This document shows positions 28,055 through 36,500 of a DNA stretch of 64,000 nucleotides, one piece after another. The notes beneath the pieces were generated by a model, which did not search any database, had not been told where the DNA came from, and saw only the letters and a program-made list of their open reading frames with translations. Source of the DNA: an uncultured Dokdonia sp. (GTDB lineage: Bacteria; Bacteroidota; Bacteroidia; Flavobacteriales; Flavobacteriaceae); the NCBI RefSeq assembly GCF_947492815.1, contig NZ_CANLOB010000028.1:1-64000 (forward strand), written 5' to 3'. Each line of letters opens with the position of its first letter. Within the stretch, counting starts at the first letter, position 1. Made by a program: the position numbers and the translations under genes.

Positions 28055-28862
28055 ACGAGGCAATACTAATTGGTTTGTTTGTTTTACGAAGGTCTGCTTG
28101 CTTCAAATATAGTACAATCCCTTGATTTGCTACTACACTATGTGCTTTTCGAATAGCATCTGGTGTAAAATCTTTTATTCGATATTCCTTAGATACTGCA
28201 GCAGTGTCTTGTGCTATAGGTACTATTTTATTTTCTAAATATGCCTTTACAATTTTAGGGTATACAACTCCAGCTTTTTCAATTAATCTATTCCCTATAC
28301 TATGAATGGTATCATCTTCATACAATTCTTCTAGACGCAATTGATGTAAAATACCGCCAGCATCTACCTGTATGGTAGCCATATGTATCGTAGCTCCAAT
28401 ACATTCAAATTCATTATTTACAATAGGAAAAAAATTGGTCCCAGAGCCTTTATAATATGGAGATAACCCTAAATGAAGATTGATTACTTTATCAGGGAAT
28501 TTTTCTAGAATAATAGGTTTTATAATAGAGGTTCCAAATAGCACAATATAATCAACATTATACGCTTCTAAATGCGCTAGTGTCTGCTCAGAATTTATAG
28601 TTCCAAACGCCAAAGAAATATGTGGCACCTCAGCTGGAAAATCTTGAAATGCTCCAAAAAACTGCTCTTCTGCCGCGGTTCTATCTTTAAAATGTGTATC
28701 TAATAGTTGTTGATCTTCAGGTTCGTATCCCGCGCTATCTTCAATTTTTTTATTTTTTTCTTCGGTAATAACAACTACAAGATCTAACACTGCTTGTAAC
28801 TGTGCTGCAATATATTTATGTCTAAGATGATTACTAGTGAATAAGGCGATGCGCATGTTCAA
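28047..28862 (-). CDS. Formyltransferase-family enzyme (sugar N-formyltransferase candidate)
   Basis: This 271-aa protein has the formyl-transferase core: DYIVLFGTSIIKPIILEKFPDKVINLHLGLSPYYKGSGTNFFPIVNNEF, matching the Asn-His-Gly-Leu/Ser-Pro catalytic strip, followed by TIHMATIQVDAGGILHQ. Methionyl-tRNA formyltransferase is longer and normally sits elsewhere, so an amino-sugar N-formyl group on the polysaccharide is more likely. The protein may start at the second Met (28856). It overlaps the deacetylase gene by up to 29 bp. Confidence 0.8.
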   Translation of the reverse strand: MNMRIALFTSNHLRHKYIAAQLQAVLDLVVVITEEKNKKIEDSAGYEPEDQQLLDTHFKDRTAAEEQFFGAFQDFPAEVPHISLAFGTINSEQTLAHLEAYNVDYIVLFGTSIIKPIILEKFPDKVINLHLGLSPYYKGSGTNFFPIVNNEFECIGATIHMATIQVDAGGILHQLRLEELYEDDTIHSIGNRLIEKAGVVYPKIVKAYLENKIVPIAQDTAAVSKEYRIKDFTPDAIRKAHSVVANQGIVLYLKQADLRKTNKPISIASYE

Positions 28863-29784
28863 AGGCTTTTTGGTTTTTACCTAAAGGCAAGTCATTACAA
28901 TCAAAACGTTTTAATAACAGTGGATGTTCATCTCCTGTATTAATGCTTCGTTCCATGGTAAATCCTAATTGATGTCCAGTTTCTTTTGCTATTCTTTCTA
29001 CAGGTGATGCACATGCCTCTTGGCTACCATATGGGTAACTCACATAAGGAATCTCTTGATGGGTAAGTTGCTCTAGATAGTTTTTAGAAGTCACCAACTC
29101 TTTTGTAATCTCTTCAGGATCTAAATACCCTAATGGCACATGACTATGTGTATGATTACCAAGCATTCCTAATGCGGCAAGTTCTTTAAGTTGAGCTTCT
29201 GACATATATAAATCATTTACCACTTGATTGCTATCAAAATGTGTATCAAAAATACTCTGAATCAAACGATGTTGTTCTTGAAGAGATAATTTAAAATTCA
29301 ATGTAAATTTTAAGCAAGCTGTTTCTTCATCATCATAGTTGTAATGTATAACAGCCTGTTTCTTCTCTTTATCAGATAATCGTGTTTTTCCTTCGGTATC
29401 AAACTTTTTAAGAATATCAAAAAAGTCAGGTGTAGACATTTGAGACCGCAGTAAATGTATCTTATGTACTAAGGTGACTTCTTTTTCAATAAAATTGATA
29501 CTATTGATAAAGAATAAAGCTTTGACATCTAGCGCATCCAAAATAGGTTTTGCCTTCAAATATTGCTCTTTAAGACCATCATCAAAAGTGATTAACACAT
29601 AATTTTCAGGAGATTTTATAATCGCATCATAATTAGTGAGTAATTCTTGGGGCGTGATATACGTTCCTATTTCTTTGATAGCAAGTAATTGTTCTCTAAA
29701 GAAGGTAGGTGTTACCCCAAAAATACTAGGGTATGGAGTCGTAAAATCGTCTCTTATGTAATGATAATTACTTACAGTGAGCAT
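28834..29784 (-). CDS. Polysaccharide deacetylase (NodB homology)
   Basis: This 316-aa protein has NodB-fold motifs: VLITFDDGLKEQYLKAKPIL (metal Asp pair), LAALGMLGNHTHSHVPLGYLDPEEI (metal His pair) and ISYPYGSQEACASPV-type arginine/proline region. It would remove N-acetyl groups from an amino sugar in the growing chain. No signal peptide is seen, so it may act in the cytoplasm on a lipid-linked or nucleotide-linked substrate. It lies between asnB and the formyltransferase, so together these could swap an acetyl for a formyl group. Confidence 0.85.
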   Translation of the reverse strand: MLTVSNYHYIRDDFTTPYPSIFGVTPTFFREQLLAIKEIGTYITPQELLTNYDAIIKSPENYVLITFDDGLKEQYLKAKPILDALDVKALFFINSINFIEKEVTLVHKIHLLRSQMSTPDFFDILKKFDTEGKTRLSDKEKKQAVIHYNYDDEETACLKFTLNFKLSLQEQHRLIQSIFDTHFDSNQVVNDLYMSEAQLKELAALGMLGNHTHSHVPLGYLDPEEITKELVTSKNYLEQLTHQEIPYVSYPYGSQEACASPVERIAKETGHQLGFTMERSINTGDEHPLLLKRFDCNDLPLGKNQKAFEHAHRLIH

Positions 29785-29806
29785 ACAGGGGGCATTAATG
29801 ATGGTG

Positions 29807-31498
29807 CTAAGATACTAATAAGCTTGTATTGAGCCATTGCCAAATATGAAAACTACTATCTTGGTCTCCATTTATATAGGCATCCCATTCTTCTTTTAGT
29901 TTTTCATACTCAAACCAAGGGTGCCCTTTAAGTGTTTCTATATGCAAAGTCACCCAATCTTGTAGGTCTTCTCCTAGCCATTCGCGCTGTGGCGTTTGCA
30001 ATGGGCGTTTAGGCGCATACGTAATGGAATCAGATAAATAGTCAGACACAATAGATCGTAATACATATTTCTGAATACCTTCATGAATTTTATAAACTAA
30101 CGGCTGTGCAAATGCAAACTCCACCAATCTATAATCTAAAAAAGGTTCTCTTAATTCTGTACTAGATTGCATAGAAACCCGATCATTAAAACGCAATGCT
30201 CTTGGGATTTTCGTATAAAATAAATCTCGGTATTGTAAATTTAATATACGATCATCAAATGGTGTTGGGTATACTGGTTTTTTAGCTTTCGCGAAAAATT
30301 CCTCAGAAAGCACAGACGTTCGAAATGGAGATTTTGACACCCCTTGAATCACACTATTAGAGTTCTTTGTATAATAATCATAACCTGCCCATTGCTCATC
30401 CATGCCTTGTCCATCTAATAGGACTTTCACTCCTTTGGAACGTGCCTCTTTAAAAAGTTTACCATAGGCCACTGTAGGCACACCTCCATAAGGTTCATCT
30501 TGTTGAGCACTCATGGTTTCTGCAAGAGATGCCAAATCATCTACCTTCAGTTTTACTTTTGTTAATGGATTCTTTGTATGCGCAATCAATCCTTCTACCC
30601 AAGGAAGTTCATCGTATCGATCATCTCCTGTATAAAAGGTAAAAGCTTCTATATTTTCTCCTCCTTCTAATCGATTTACCAAAGCTAATAACGCCGAACT
30701 ATCTAGTCCTCCACTTACATTAAAACCTATAGGCACATCTGCTCTAAAACGAAGTTTAATACTGTCATCTAACAGTTTTAGGTATTGCGACTTTACTTCT
30801 TCAAAAGAAAGCTCAGTGTTATATTTCTTTACCTCTTCTTCAAAATGATACCATTTTTGTATGTCAGGTAATGTAGTATGCAACGTTAAAAAATGACCTC
30901 CTGGCAGTTGTTGTATACCGTCCCAGAATGTTTCATTGGGCATTCCATAGCTACCATAAGCAAAATAGCTTGCCCATACAGACTCGCTAGGCGATTTAGA
31001 AACTCCTGCAGCAAAAAGACTTTTTATTTCAGAAGCAAAGTAAAAGGTATCGTTAACCATCGTATAATAGAATGGCTTCACACCAAAACGGTCTCTAGCA
31101 GCAAAAAGGTGTTGTTCCTTTGTATCCCAAATGGCAAAAGCAAACATCCCATTGAGTTTGGACAGACAAGCTCGTCCCCACTTTTGGTATGCGGCTAATA
31201 ATACTTCGGTATCTGAATGTGTTTTAAAAGAAAATGTAGGTTCTAATTCTTCTTTAAGTTCTATGTAATTATAGATTTCTCCATTAAAGACGATAGTATA
31301 TCGTTTATCCTGAGAAAAAAAAGGCTGATTTGCCTCTGAAGACAAGTCAATAATAGCAAGTCTATTATGCCCTAAAGCGATTCCATCTTTAAGATATCTT
31401 CCTGTATCATCTGGACCACGATGCGTTTGCGCATGAAGCATAGCATCGAGTTGTGTTTGTGAAGCTTTATTTCCTATAATTCCGGCAATACCACACAT
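29807..31498 (-). CDS. asnB: Asparagine synthase (glutamine-hydrolysing), AsnB type
   Basis: This 563-aa protein has an N-terminal class II glutamine amidotransferase domain. Its nucleophile is Cys2 (MCGIAGIIGNK), and the ammonia-tunnel motifs are HRGPDDTG and FNGEIYNY. The C-terminal synthetase domain has the ATP pyrophosphatase loop (NVSGGLDSSALLALV). In polysaccharide loci such enzymes often amidate uronic or nonulosonic acids rather than free aspartate. The position next to neuA fits that. The stop of neuA overlaps its ATG. One palindrome core encodes FFAKAKK near residue 402. Confidence 0.88.
   Translation of the reverse strand: MCGIAGIIGNKASQTQLDAMLHAQTHRGPDDTGRYLKDGIALGHNRLAIIDLSSEANQPFFSQDKRYTIVFNGEIYNYIELKEELEPTFSFKTHSDTEVLLAAYQKWGRACLSKLNGMFAFAIWDTKEQHLFAARDRFGVKPFYYTMVNDTFYFASEIKSLFAAGVSKSPSESVWASYFAYGSYGMPNETFWDGIQQLPGGHFLTLHTTLPDIQKWYHFEEEVKKYNTELSFEEVKSQYLKLLDDSIKLRFRADVPIGFNVSGGLDSSALLALVNRLEGGENIEAFTFYTGDDRYDELPWVEGLIAHTKNPLTKVKLKVDDLASLAETMSAQQDEPYGGVPTVAYGKLFKEARSKGVKVLLDGQGMDEQWAGYDYYTKNSNSVIQGVSKSPFRTSVLSEEFFAKAKKPVYPTPFDDRILNLQYRDLFYTKIPRALRFNDRVSMQSSTELREPFLDYRLVEFAFAQPLVYKIHEGIQKYVLRSIVSDYLSDSITYAPKRPLQTPQREWLGEDLQDWVTLHIETLKGHPWFEYEKLKEEWDAYINGDQDSSFHIWQWLNTSLLVS
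30285..30296. repeat. Iterated palindrome copy 6 (degenerate, in asnB)
   Basis: GCTTTCGCGAAA followed by AA instead of GC. The core TTTCGCGAAA is intact and is read as FAKA(K) in asnB. Confidence 0.85.
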
Positions 31499-32196
31499 TA
31501 GTCCTGAAACTTTTTAACGAGTTCTTCTGCTATTTTCCAATCCTCCATCGTATCAATATTGACATGCCACTCAGGATCAGACTCTATGTAACTAATACTA
31601 GATCCATACAATGAATTTTGCTCTAAAAGCACGTCACTTTTTGTAATATAAATAGCACCATCACGTATATACGCTTCTGGTAAATCTTGGCGTCTTTTAA
31701 TGATTTCTTTTTCGCCTGTAGCAATATTTAGTTTTCCATCTTCTGTAGCCTCAAATACCCAATGCGGATTGTATTCATGAGGCACTTTTAATACAGAGAC
31801 TAATGCATCTGTATTTGCTTTCGCGAAAGCGGACACCGCATCATCAATCATAGCTGCGCTACGAAAAGGATTGGTTACCTGTAATAAACATACGGCATCA
31901 TACTGTTTTCCTTGGGCTTGCATATATCGTAATGCGTGTTGCACGACACCTAATGATCCAGATTTGTCTTCTGCTAATTCTTTTGGTCGTGTAAAAGGTA
32001 CATCAACACCAAGGTCTTTAGCCAGTGTCATCAACTCCTCATCTTCAGAAGAAAAAATAAGCGTATCTAGTTGCGAGGCTTGCAATCCTGCCGCTATGGT
32101 ATATTGTAATAAAGGCTTTCCTCCTAGTAACTTTTTATTTTTACCAGGGATTCCTTTACTACCTCCTCTTGCTGGTATAAGACCTAGCACTTTCAT
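31498..32196 (-). CDS. neuA: CMP-nonulosonate (acylneuraminate) cytidylyltransferase
   Basis: NeuA-type enzymes activate sialic, legionaminic or pseudaminic acid with CTP. The 232-aa protein begins with the CTP-binding motif LGLIPARGGSKGIPGKNKKLL and has CLLQVTNPFRSAAMIDDAV. Both are characteristic. It is shorter than bifunctional NeuA proteins and ends in FQD. It overlaps neuC and asnB by 1 bp each. An iterated palindrome encodes SAFAKA near residue 124. Confidence 0.92.
   Translation of the reverse strand: MKVLGLIPARGGSKGIPGKNKKLLGGKPLLQYTIAAGLQASQLDTLIFSSEDEELMTLAKDLGVDVPFTRPKELAEDKSGSLGVVQHALRYMQAQGKQYDAVCLLQVTNPFRSAAMIDDAVSAFAKANTDALVSVLKVPHEYNPHWVFEATEDGKLNIATGEKEIIKRRQDLPEAYIRDGAIYITKSDVLLEQNSLYGSSISYIESDPEWHVNIDTMEDWKIAEELVKKFQD
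31817..31830. repeat. Iterated palindrome copy 7 (14 bp, in neuA)
   Basis: Perfect GCTTTCGCGAAAGC read as AFAKA in neuA. Confidence 0.95.
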
Positions 32197-33353
32197 TAGT
32201 AGGTAATCGTTTTATGGTAAGATAATGGACAAGTTGCCAATATTTCGGCTATTTTTTCTCCAGCTTCTCCATCTCCATAAATAGGAGATGATTCTTTACT
32301 AGGCGCTGTTATTTGTTGTTGGATCGCTTCTCGAATAGCTTCTTTGGTATAATCTACATCTATCACATTTGCACCACGATCTCTTCCATGTTGGCGCGTT
32401 CCTATATTTACAACAGGCACGCCAAGATAAGCACACTCACGTATACCAACACTACTATTTCCTATCAAACATTTTGAATTGACAAGCAGTCTCAAAAAAT
32501 CATTCGGTTCCATGTTTTTAAAGAAACGTATGTTTTTTGGGTTTACGCTTTCGCGAAAACTTCTAATTCCGTTACTCGTTCCATCAGATCCTGCATCTAC
32601 ATTAGGCCAAAACCAATAGGTAGGAATACCTAATTCATGTACCACTTCTAGCGTGGTCATGACATCCTTTTTGGCTTGTCCATATTCAGTAGTTACTGGA
32701 TGTTGCATAACTACTAAATACTCGGCATCTTTAGGAATAGTAGCTCCTACACCACCATATTTTTCTGATGGATGAAACGTAAGTGCTGGATTTTCTTTCA
32801 CATTTTTGGCAATATCTATAGAGGGACATCCTGTATTATAGACCATCTTTTCTTCTTCTCCTAGTTTAAGCACACGTGTTTTTGCGCTTTCACTCGCTAC
32901 GAGATGAATATCTGCTAATTTGGTATTGGCATGGCGTACCTTTTCATCTATATTTCCTGTGACTTCTCCTCCTTGAATATGTACTAAAGGAATATTCTGA
33001 TACGCCGCAGCAATAGAAGTTGCGATCGTTTCAAAACGATCTGCAATAGTTACCACCATATCAGGTTGTAGTTTGTAGAATACGGTTGCGAGTTCCATGA
33101 CACCTAATCCTGTCGTTTTTGCCATAGCTGTTTTGTTCTCACCTTCCAGTACCATAAATACTTTCTCAGCAATTTCAAAACCATCTTGTTCTATATAATC
33201 TACCGCATTTCCATAACGTCCTAATAAAGCAGATCCTGCAATCACGAGTTGCAATTCTAAGTTAGGATGTTTTTTGATAGCTTGTAAAGCGGTTTTAATC
33301 CTACTATAAGAAGGTCGTGCCGTTACTACTACACATACTTTTCGGTTACTCAT
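32196..33353 (-). CDS. neuC: UDP-N-acetylglucosamine 2-epimerase (hydrolysing)
   Basis: NeuC converts UDP-GlcNAc to ManNAc and UDP for nonulosonic acid synthesis. The 385-aa protein has the family motifs VVTARPSYSRIKTALQAI, VVTIADRFETIATSIAA, VHIQGGEVTGNIDEKVRHANTKLADIH, VMQHPVTTEYGQ and LIGNSSVGIRECAYLGVPVVNIGTRQ. An NeuC-like enzyme acting on UDP-2,4-diacetamidobacillosamine (LegG) would look similar, so legionaminic acid cannot be excluded. The genes that make bacillosamine (PglF, PglE, PglD types) are not obviously present here. Its start overlaps neuB by 8 bp. Confidence 0.9.
   Translation of the reverse strand: MSNRKVCVVVTARPSYSRIKTALQAIKKHPNLELQLVIAGSALLGRYGNAVDYIEQDGFEIAEKVFMVLEGENKTAMAKTTGLGVMELATVFYKLQPDMVVTIADRFETIATSIAAAYQNIPLVHIQGGEVTGNIDEKVRHANTKLADIHLVASESAKTRVLKLGEEEKMVYNTGCPSIDIAKNVKENPALTFHPSEKYGGVGATIPKDAEYLVVMQHPVTTEYGQAKKDVMTTLEVVHELGIPTYWFWPNVDAGSDGTSNGIRSFRESVNPKNIRFFKNMEPNDFLRLLVNSKCLIGNSSVGIRECAYLGVPVVNIGTRQHGRDRGANVIDVDYTKEAIREAIQQQITAPSKESSPIYGDGEAGEKIAEILATCPLSYHKTITY
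32546..32558. repeat. Iterated palindrome copy 8 (degenerate, in neuC)
   Basis: CGCTTTCGCGAAA followed by AC. It is read as SFRES in neuC. Confidence 0.9.
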
Positions 33354-34347
33354 GTTCTATATCAGATTCGGTTAGAAAGTCCCACTTTTGCAATTCTTTT
33401 GTAATTGGTCTTCCAATTACCGATTGAAACCGAGAAGCATTTATACCAAAGCCTTTTGGTTTTTTTGCTTCTAAATCTTCAAAAGTTAAGATATGTCCTT
33501 TCGGCAACGTTTTGTTTACCGATAAAGATTTTTCAAAAATACGCTTTAATTCGGCATATTGACTATTATTGGATTTATCAATGGGATGTTTTCGCGAAAG
33601 CGTAATATTCCGAATACTTTTTACCATTACAGGAATATCTTTAATCTCTATAGAAGATGTGGCATCTGGACCAAAGTCTGTGTGATTAAAGACTGCATGA
33701 AACTCTAAAATCTCTGCTCCTAAAGCTGTTGCAGCGATACAAGTTCCAATATCTGCAGAGTGATCTGAATATCCAATAGTTACTTGATATTTATCTTTTA
33801 ACTCCTGAATCACATTCAATCCATATTGTTCTGGGGCTGTAGGATAGCTGGTGGTACATTGAAGTATGGAGAAATTTACATTCTTATCTTTTAAAAACTT
33901 TACTGTCTCATCTAATTCTGCAAAAGAACTCATCCCTGAAGATACAATCACTGGTTTTCCAGTTGCTGCAATTTTTTCTAACAATAAAAAATTATTGACT
34001 TCTCCAGACCCTATTTTATAGCGTTGTATTCCTATCTCTTCGAGTAGATCTACTGCTGCATTACTAAATGGAGAAGACATAAATTCTAACCCTGCTGTAT
34101 CGCAACGTTTTTTGATCTCTATCCATTGGTCTTTAGAAAACTCCATGCGTTTCCAATAATCAAAACGAGTGGCATCTTGATCTGAAAATTTGACTCTAAA
34201 AGGTTCGTGAATACTACTCTCGGCTTCGGCAATATGGGTTTGAAATTTTATGGCGTCTATACCCGTTTCTTCTAGTGCATCTATATAATCATACACTTTT
34301 TGAATACTTCCGTTATGAGCTTGTGCTATTTCTGCTATGATAAACAT
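33346..34347 (-). CDS. neuB: Nonulosonate (N-acetylneuraminate) synthase
   Basis: NeuB condenses ManNAc (or a related hexose) with phosphoenolpyruvate. The 333-aa protein has the N-terminal barrel (FIIAEIAQAHNGSIQKVYDYI, DAIKFQTHIAEAESSI, RYKIGSGEVNNFLLLEKI, ILQCTTSYPT, IGYSDHS). The C-terminal antifreeze-like SAF domain covers about residues 270-330 (KGHILTFEDLEAKKP, IGRPITKELQK). All are typical of NeuB-family enzymes. It begins the neuB-neuC-neuA block. The length is slightly shorter than E. coli NeuB, with no domain missing. Confidence 0.93.
   Translation of the reverse strand: MFIIAEIAQAHNGSIQKVYDYIDALEETGIDAIKFQTHIAEAESSIHEPFRVKFSDQDATRFDYWKRMEFSKDQWIEIKKRCDTAGLEFMSSPFSNAAVDLLEEIGIQRYKIGSGEVNNFLLLEKIAATGKPVIVSSGMSSFAELDETVKFLKDKNVNFSILQCTTSYPTAPEQYGLNVIQELKDKYQVTIGYSDHSADIGTCIAATALGAEILEFHAVFNHTDFGPDATSSIEIKDIPVMVKSIRNITLSRKHPIDKSNNSQYAELKRIFEKSLSVNKTLPKGHILTFEDLEAKKPKGFGINASRFQSVIGRPITKELQKWDFLTESDIEHE
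33590..33602. repeat. Iterated palindrome copy 9 (degenerate, in neuB)
   Basis: TTTCGCGAAAGCG preceded by GT rather than GC. It is read as LSRK in neuB. Confidence 0.9.
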
Positions 34348-34374
34348 GACTTGCTTTATTGGTATCAGATAATT

Positions 34375-35334
34375 TTAAGAATTCATAATATAATGAATCT
34401 TTTCTGTTATCGCGTCTAGTTGTATACGTCTTTGGTCATCAAAAAATGTATCATTTTTTTCTTGAAACATTTGATATGTCTCAATACATTTATTCATTCT
34501 TTCGGTATATTCTTTAGTACTCATTGACTGTATTTTGTCAAAAAGCCTATCTGGTGATTTAATTTTATGGTAATCTAAAAAGCTGTTTTCAGGAAATAAT
34601 TCATAAATACCATTATTTCCATAATAAATGGGAAGACAATAATTAGCTATACTATCCCATATTTTCTCTGTAATATAATTTTGAGACGTTGTGTTTTCAA
34701 AACTTAAATTAAAATAATATGCATCCAATAATATCTTTTTTCTAGAAACCCAATCACCATCTCGACTATCTTCTTTTGAAATACCATTTGGCCAGTCTTT
34801 TCCATAAATATCCATAAATCCATTTTTATGACCATAAAGAGCAATTTCAGTACGTTTTTTTATTAGGTCAACATCTTCTCCATTAATAAGTATTTTTTCG
34901 GTATTCAGTCCTTTATAATAAGACATTAAACCTATTGTCTTACGGTTTTCAATTTGAAAATCAGAAGGTAATGTAGCTATCTTATTTTTAAAGAATTTTA
35001 GGTTCATAGGCAACGTACTCGTAAAAACGTTCTGATTATAGATATTCATAATATGACAATCAACAAAACCAAAAAGTTCTTTCTTTATTTCTTTATGATG
35101 CGTATCAAAACGCGGCTCATTGGTCCAAATCATGAACTTCTTAGAGTTTGGATATTTTATAAAATATTTCTTCAGATGCGTCCTATTTTGAGCAACAATG
35201 ATATCTGCTTCCTTAATTGACTTTGTGACATAGATTCCATTTGCATTTAAATAAGGAATATCCATTTTATGAAAGCCCCCAATAGGTGTGTATTTAACAT
35301 TTCCTACGGTAAAAATTTTAATATCTCTGCTCAT
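34375..35334 (-). CDS. Glycosyltransferase family 10 (fucosyltransferase-like)
   Basis: This 319-aa protein has the GT10 C-terminal signature around residues 211-245 (FENTTSQNYITEKIWDSIANYCLPIYYG), followed by the FLDYHKIKSPDRLFDKI segment. GT10 enzymes transfer alpha-fucose from GDP-fucose to glucose or GlcNAc. GDP-fucose synthesis genes are not in the window, so they would have to be elsewhere. The N-terminal half is divergent. The gene lies between the neuB block and the QueC-like PP-loop gene. Confidence 0.85.
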   Translation of the reverse strand: MSRDIKIFTVGNVKYTPIGGFHKMDIPYLNANGIYVTKSIKEADIIVAQNRTHLKKYFIKYPNSKKFMIWTNEPRFDTHHKEIKKELFGFVDCHIMNIYNQNVFTSTLPMNLKFFKNKIATLPSDFQIENRKTIGLMSYYKGLNTEKILINGEDVDLIKKRTEIALYGHKNGFMDIYGKDWPNGISKEDSRDGDWVSRKKILLDAYYFNLSFENTTSQNYITEKIWDSIANYCLPIYYGNNGIYELFPENSFLDYHKIKSPDRLFDKIQSMSTKEYTERMNKCIETYQMFQEKNDTFFDDQRRIQLDAITEKIHYIMNS

Positions 35335-35357
35335 AACATTTCTAAGAAAAAAGTAGT

Positions 35358-36500
35358 TTATAATGATACATATCTTTTTTTGAGTGTATTTTTAAATTGC
35401 AAGTATATACTTAAAAGATAATGTTTAAAATGTATTTTTTTTTCTTCTTTTAAATGATCAACTAATTCTATATCAATTATAGTTTTACTATTTAAAAGCG
35501 ATGCGATATATCTATTTTTATTTTTATGATAGCGCTTCAAATCAAAGACATTGTTAAATTCTTCAATTACTCCAAGACTGTCTAATGTTAACGCGGTGCG
35601 CAAGCATTTAGCACAAGAAGTACAATTTTGGCGCTTGATATTAGAAGCTTCTATGGAATTTGTACATACATCTAAATGCTGTCGAACTAATGCATCATCT
35701 TGTATAAATCGTGTCCGTTCTACTCGATTTAACTCTGTAACACTCGATGTTACTTTCAAATATGAGGTGTAAAGCTCTGGCAAAATATAATGATCAAAAT
35801 TACTAGTATCACCAGCTTTCATCACACTCTTTTCCTTAGTATAAGCAGATGCATAATAATACTTCTTAATTAATCCTCCAGTTGCAAAAACACAAGAGAG
35901 GTTTAAAAAACTATGCCATTCTTGAAACAGTTCTGAAGTAAACTTGTAGTTATTAGATCTTACTTTAACCAGTGGTAACTTCAATTTATTTGCTGTATTT
36001 TCTACATTATTTAAACGATAATTATAATTGATTTGTGTTATTTTACCTCCATACAATCCGTGTGAGCCTGCATCAAAAAAAGTGAGTGCATCGAGTTTTT
36101 GTTTTTTTTGTGTACGTGTTTTAATTGTAGTAAAACTATCAACACCACAAGAAAGACCCGTTACAACCCATTCTTTACCTTTTGTTTTAACCAATACTGA
36201 CTTTGATGCTTTAACAGATATCGTATCTTCAATATTGTAGAGTTTACAAAGCATTGGTAAAACAACAGTATTAAGTTGCTTTAGGAGAACAGTATCTACA
36301 CAACCATCTACCAATAATGATTCCTTATTTGCTATCATTAATGGTATACAAGCGATAACAAAACTATCATATAATAAATGTTCGTGAGAATTATCAAAAT
36401 GAGACAACTCAAATGACATGCTATCTTCAAAAGTGTCTATAAAACAAGATAATGTTTTAAATGTCCCTTTAGACTTTAATTTAATATCTGATAGTTTCAT
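35358..36500 (-). CDS. QueC-like PP-loop ATP pyrophosphatase in polysaccharide locus
   Basis: This 380-aa protein has a PP-loop motif GLSCGVDSFTT (residues 115-125, a variant of SGGxDS with Cys for the first Gly). It also has a C279-x13-C293-x2-C296-x2-C299-LR array near the C-terminus. That spacing and trailing LR are those of the zinc site of QueC (7-cyano-7-deazaguanine synthase). No adjacent queuosine gene exists, and the gene is embedded in a polysaccharide cluster between GT4 and GT10 genes. It probably activates a carboxylate by adenylation for amide or nitrile formation, or a related sugar modification. The reaction is unknown to me. Confidence 0.65.
   Translation of the reverse strand: MKLSDIKLKSKGTFKTLSCFIDTFEDSMSFELSHFDNSHEHLLYDSFVIACIPLMIANKESLLVDGCVDTVLLKQLNTVVLPMLCKLYNIEDTISVKASKSVLVKTKGKEWVVTGLSCGVDSFTTIKTRTQKKQKLDALTFFDAGSHGLYGGKITQINYNYRLNNVENTANKLKLPLVKVRSNNYKFTSELFQEWHSFLNLSCVFATGGLIKKYYYASAYTKEKSVMKAGDTSNFDHYILPELYTSYLKVTSSVTELNRVERTRFIQDDALVRQHLDVCTNSIEASNIKRQNCTSCAKCLRTALTLDSLGVIEEFNNVFDLKRYHKNKNRYIASLLNSKTIIDIELVDHLKEEKKIHFKHYLLSIYLQFKNTLKKRYVSL

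Noticed and set aside
28047..28862. Methionyl-tRNA formyltransferase (fmt)
   Set aside because: The core matches the family, but the protein is short and lies within a sugar-modification operon, so a sugar formyltransferase is more likely.
35358..36500. True QueC for queuosine synthesis
   Set aside because: The PP-loop is altered, N- and C-terminal parts are longer, and no other queuosine gene is nearby.
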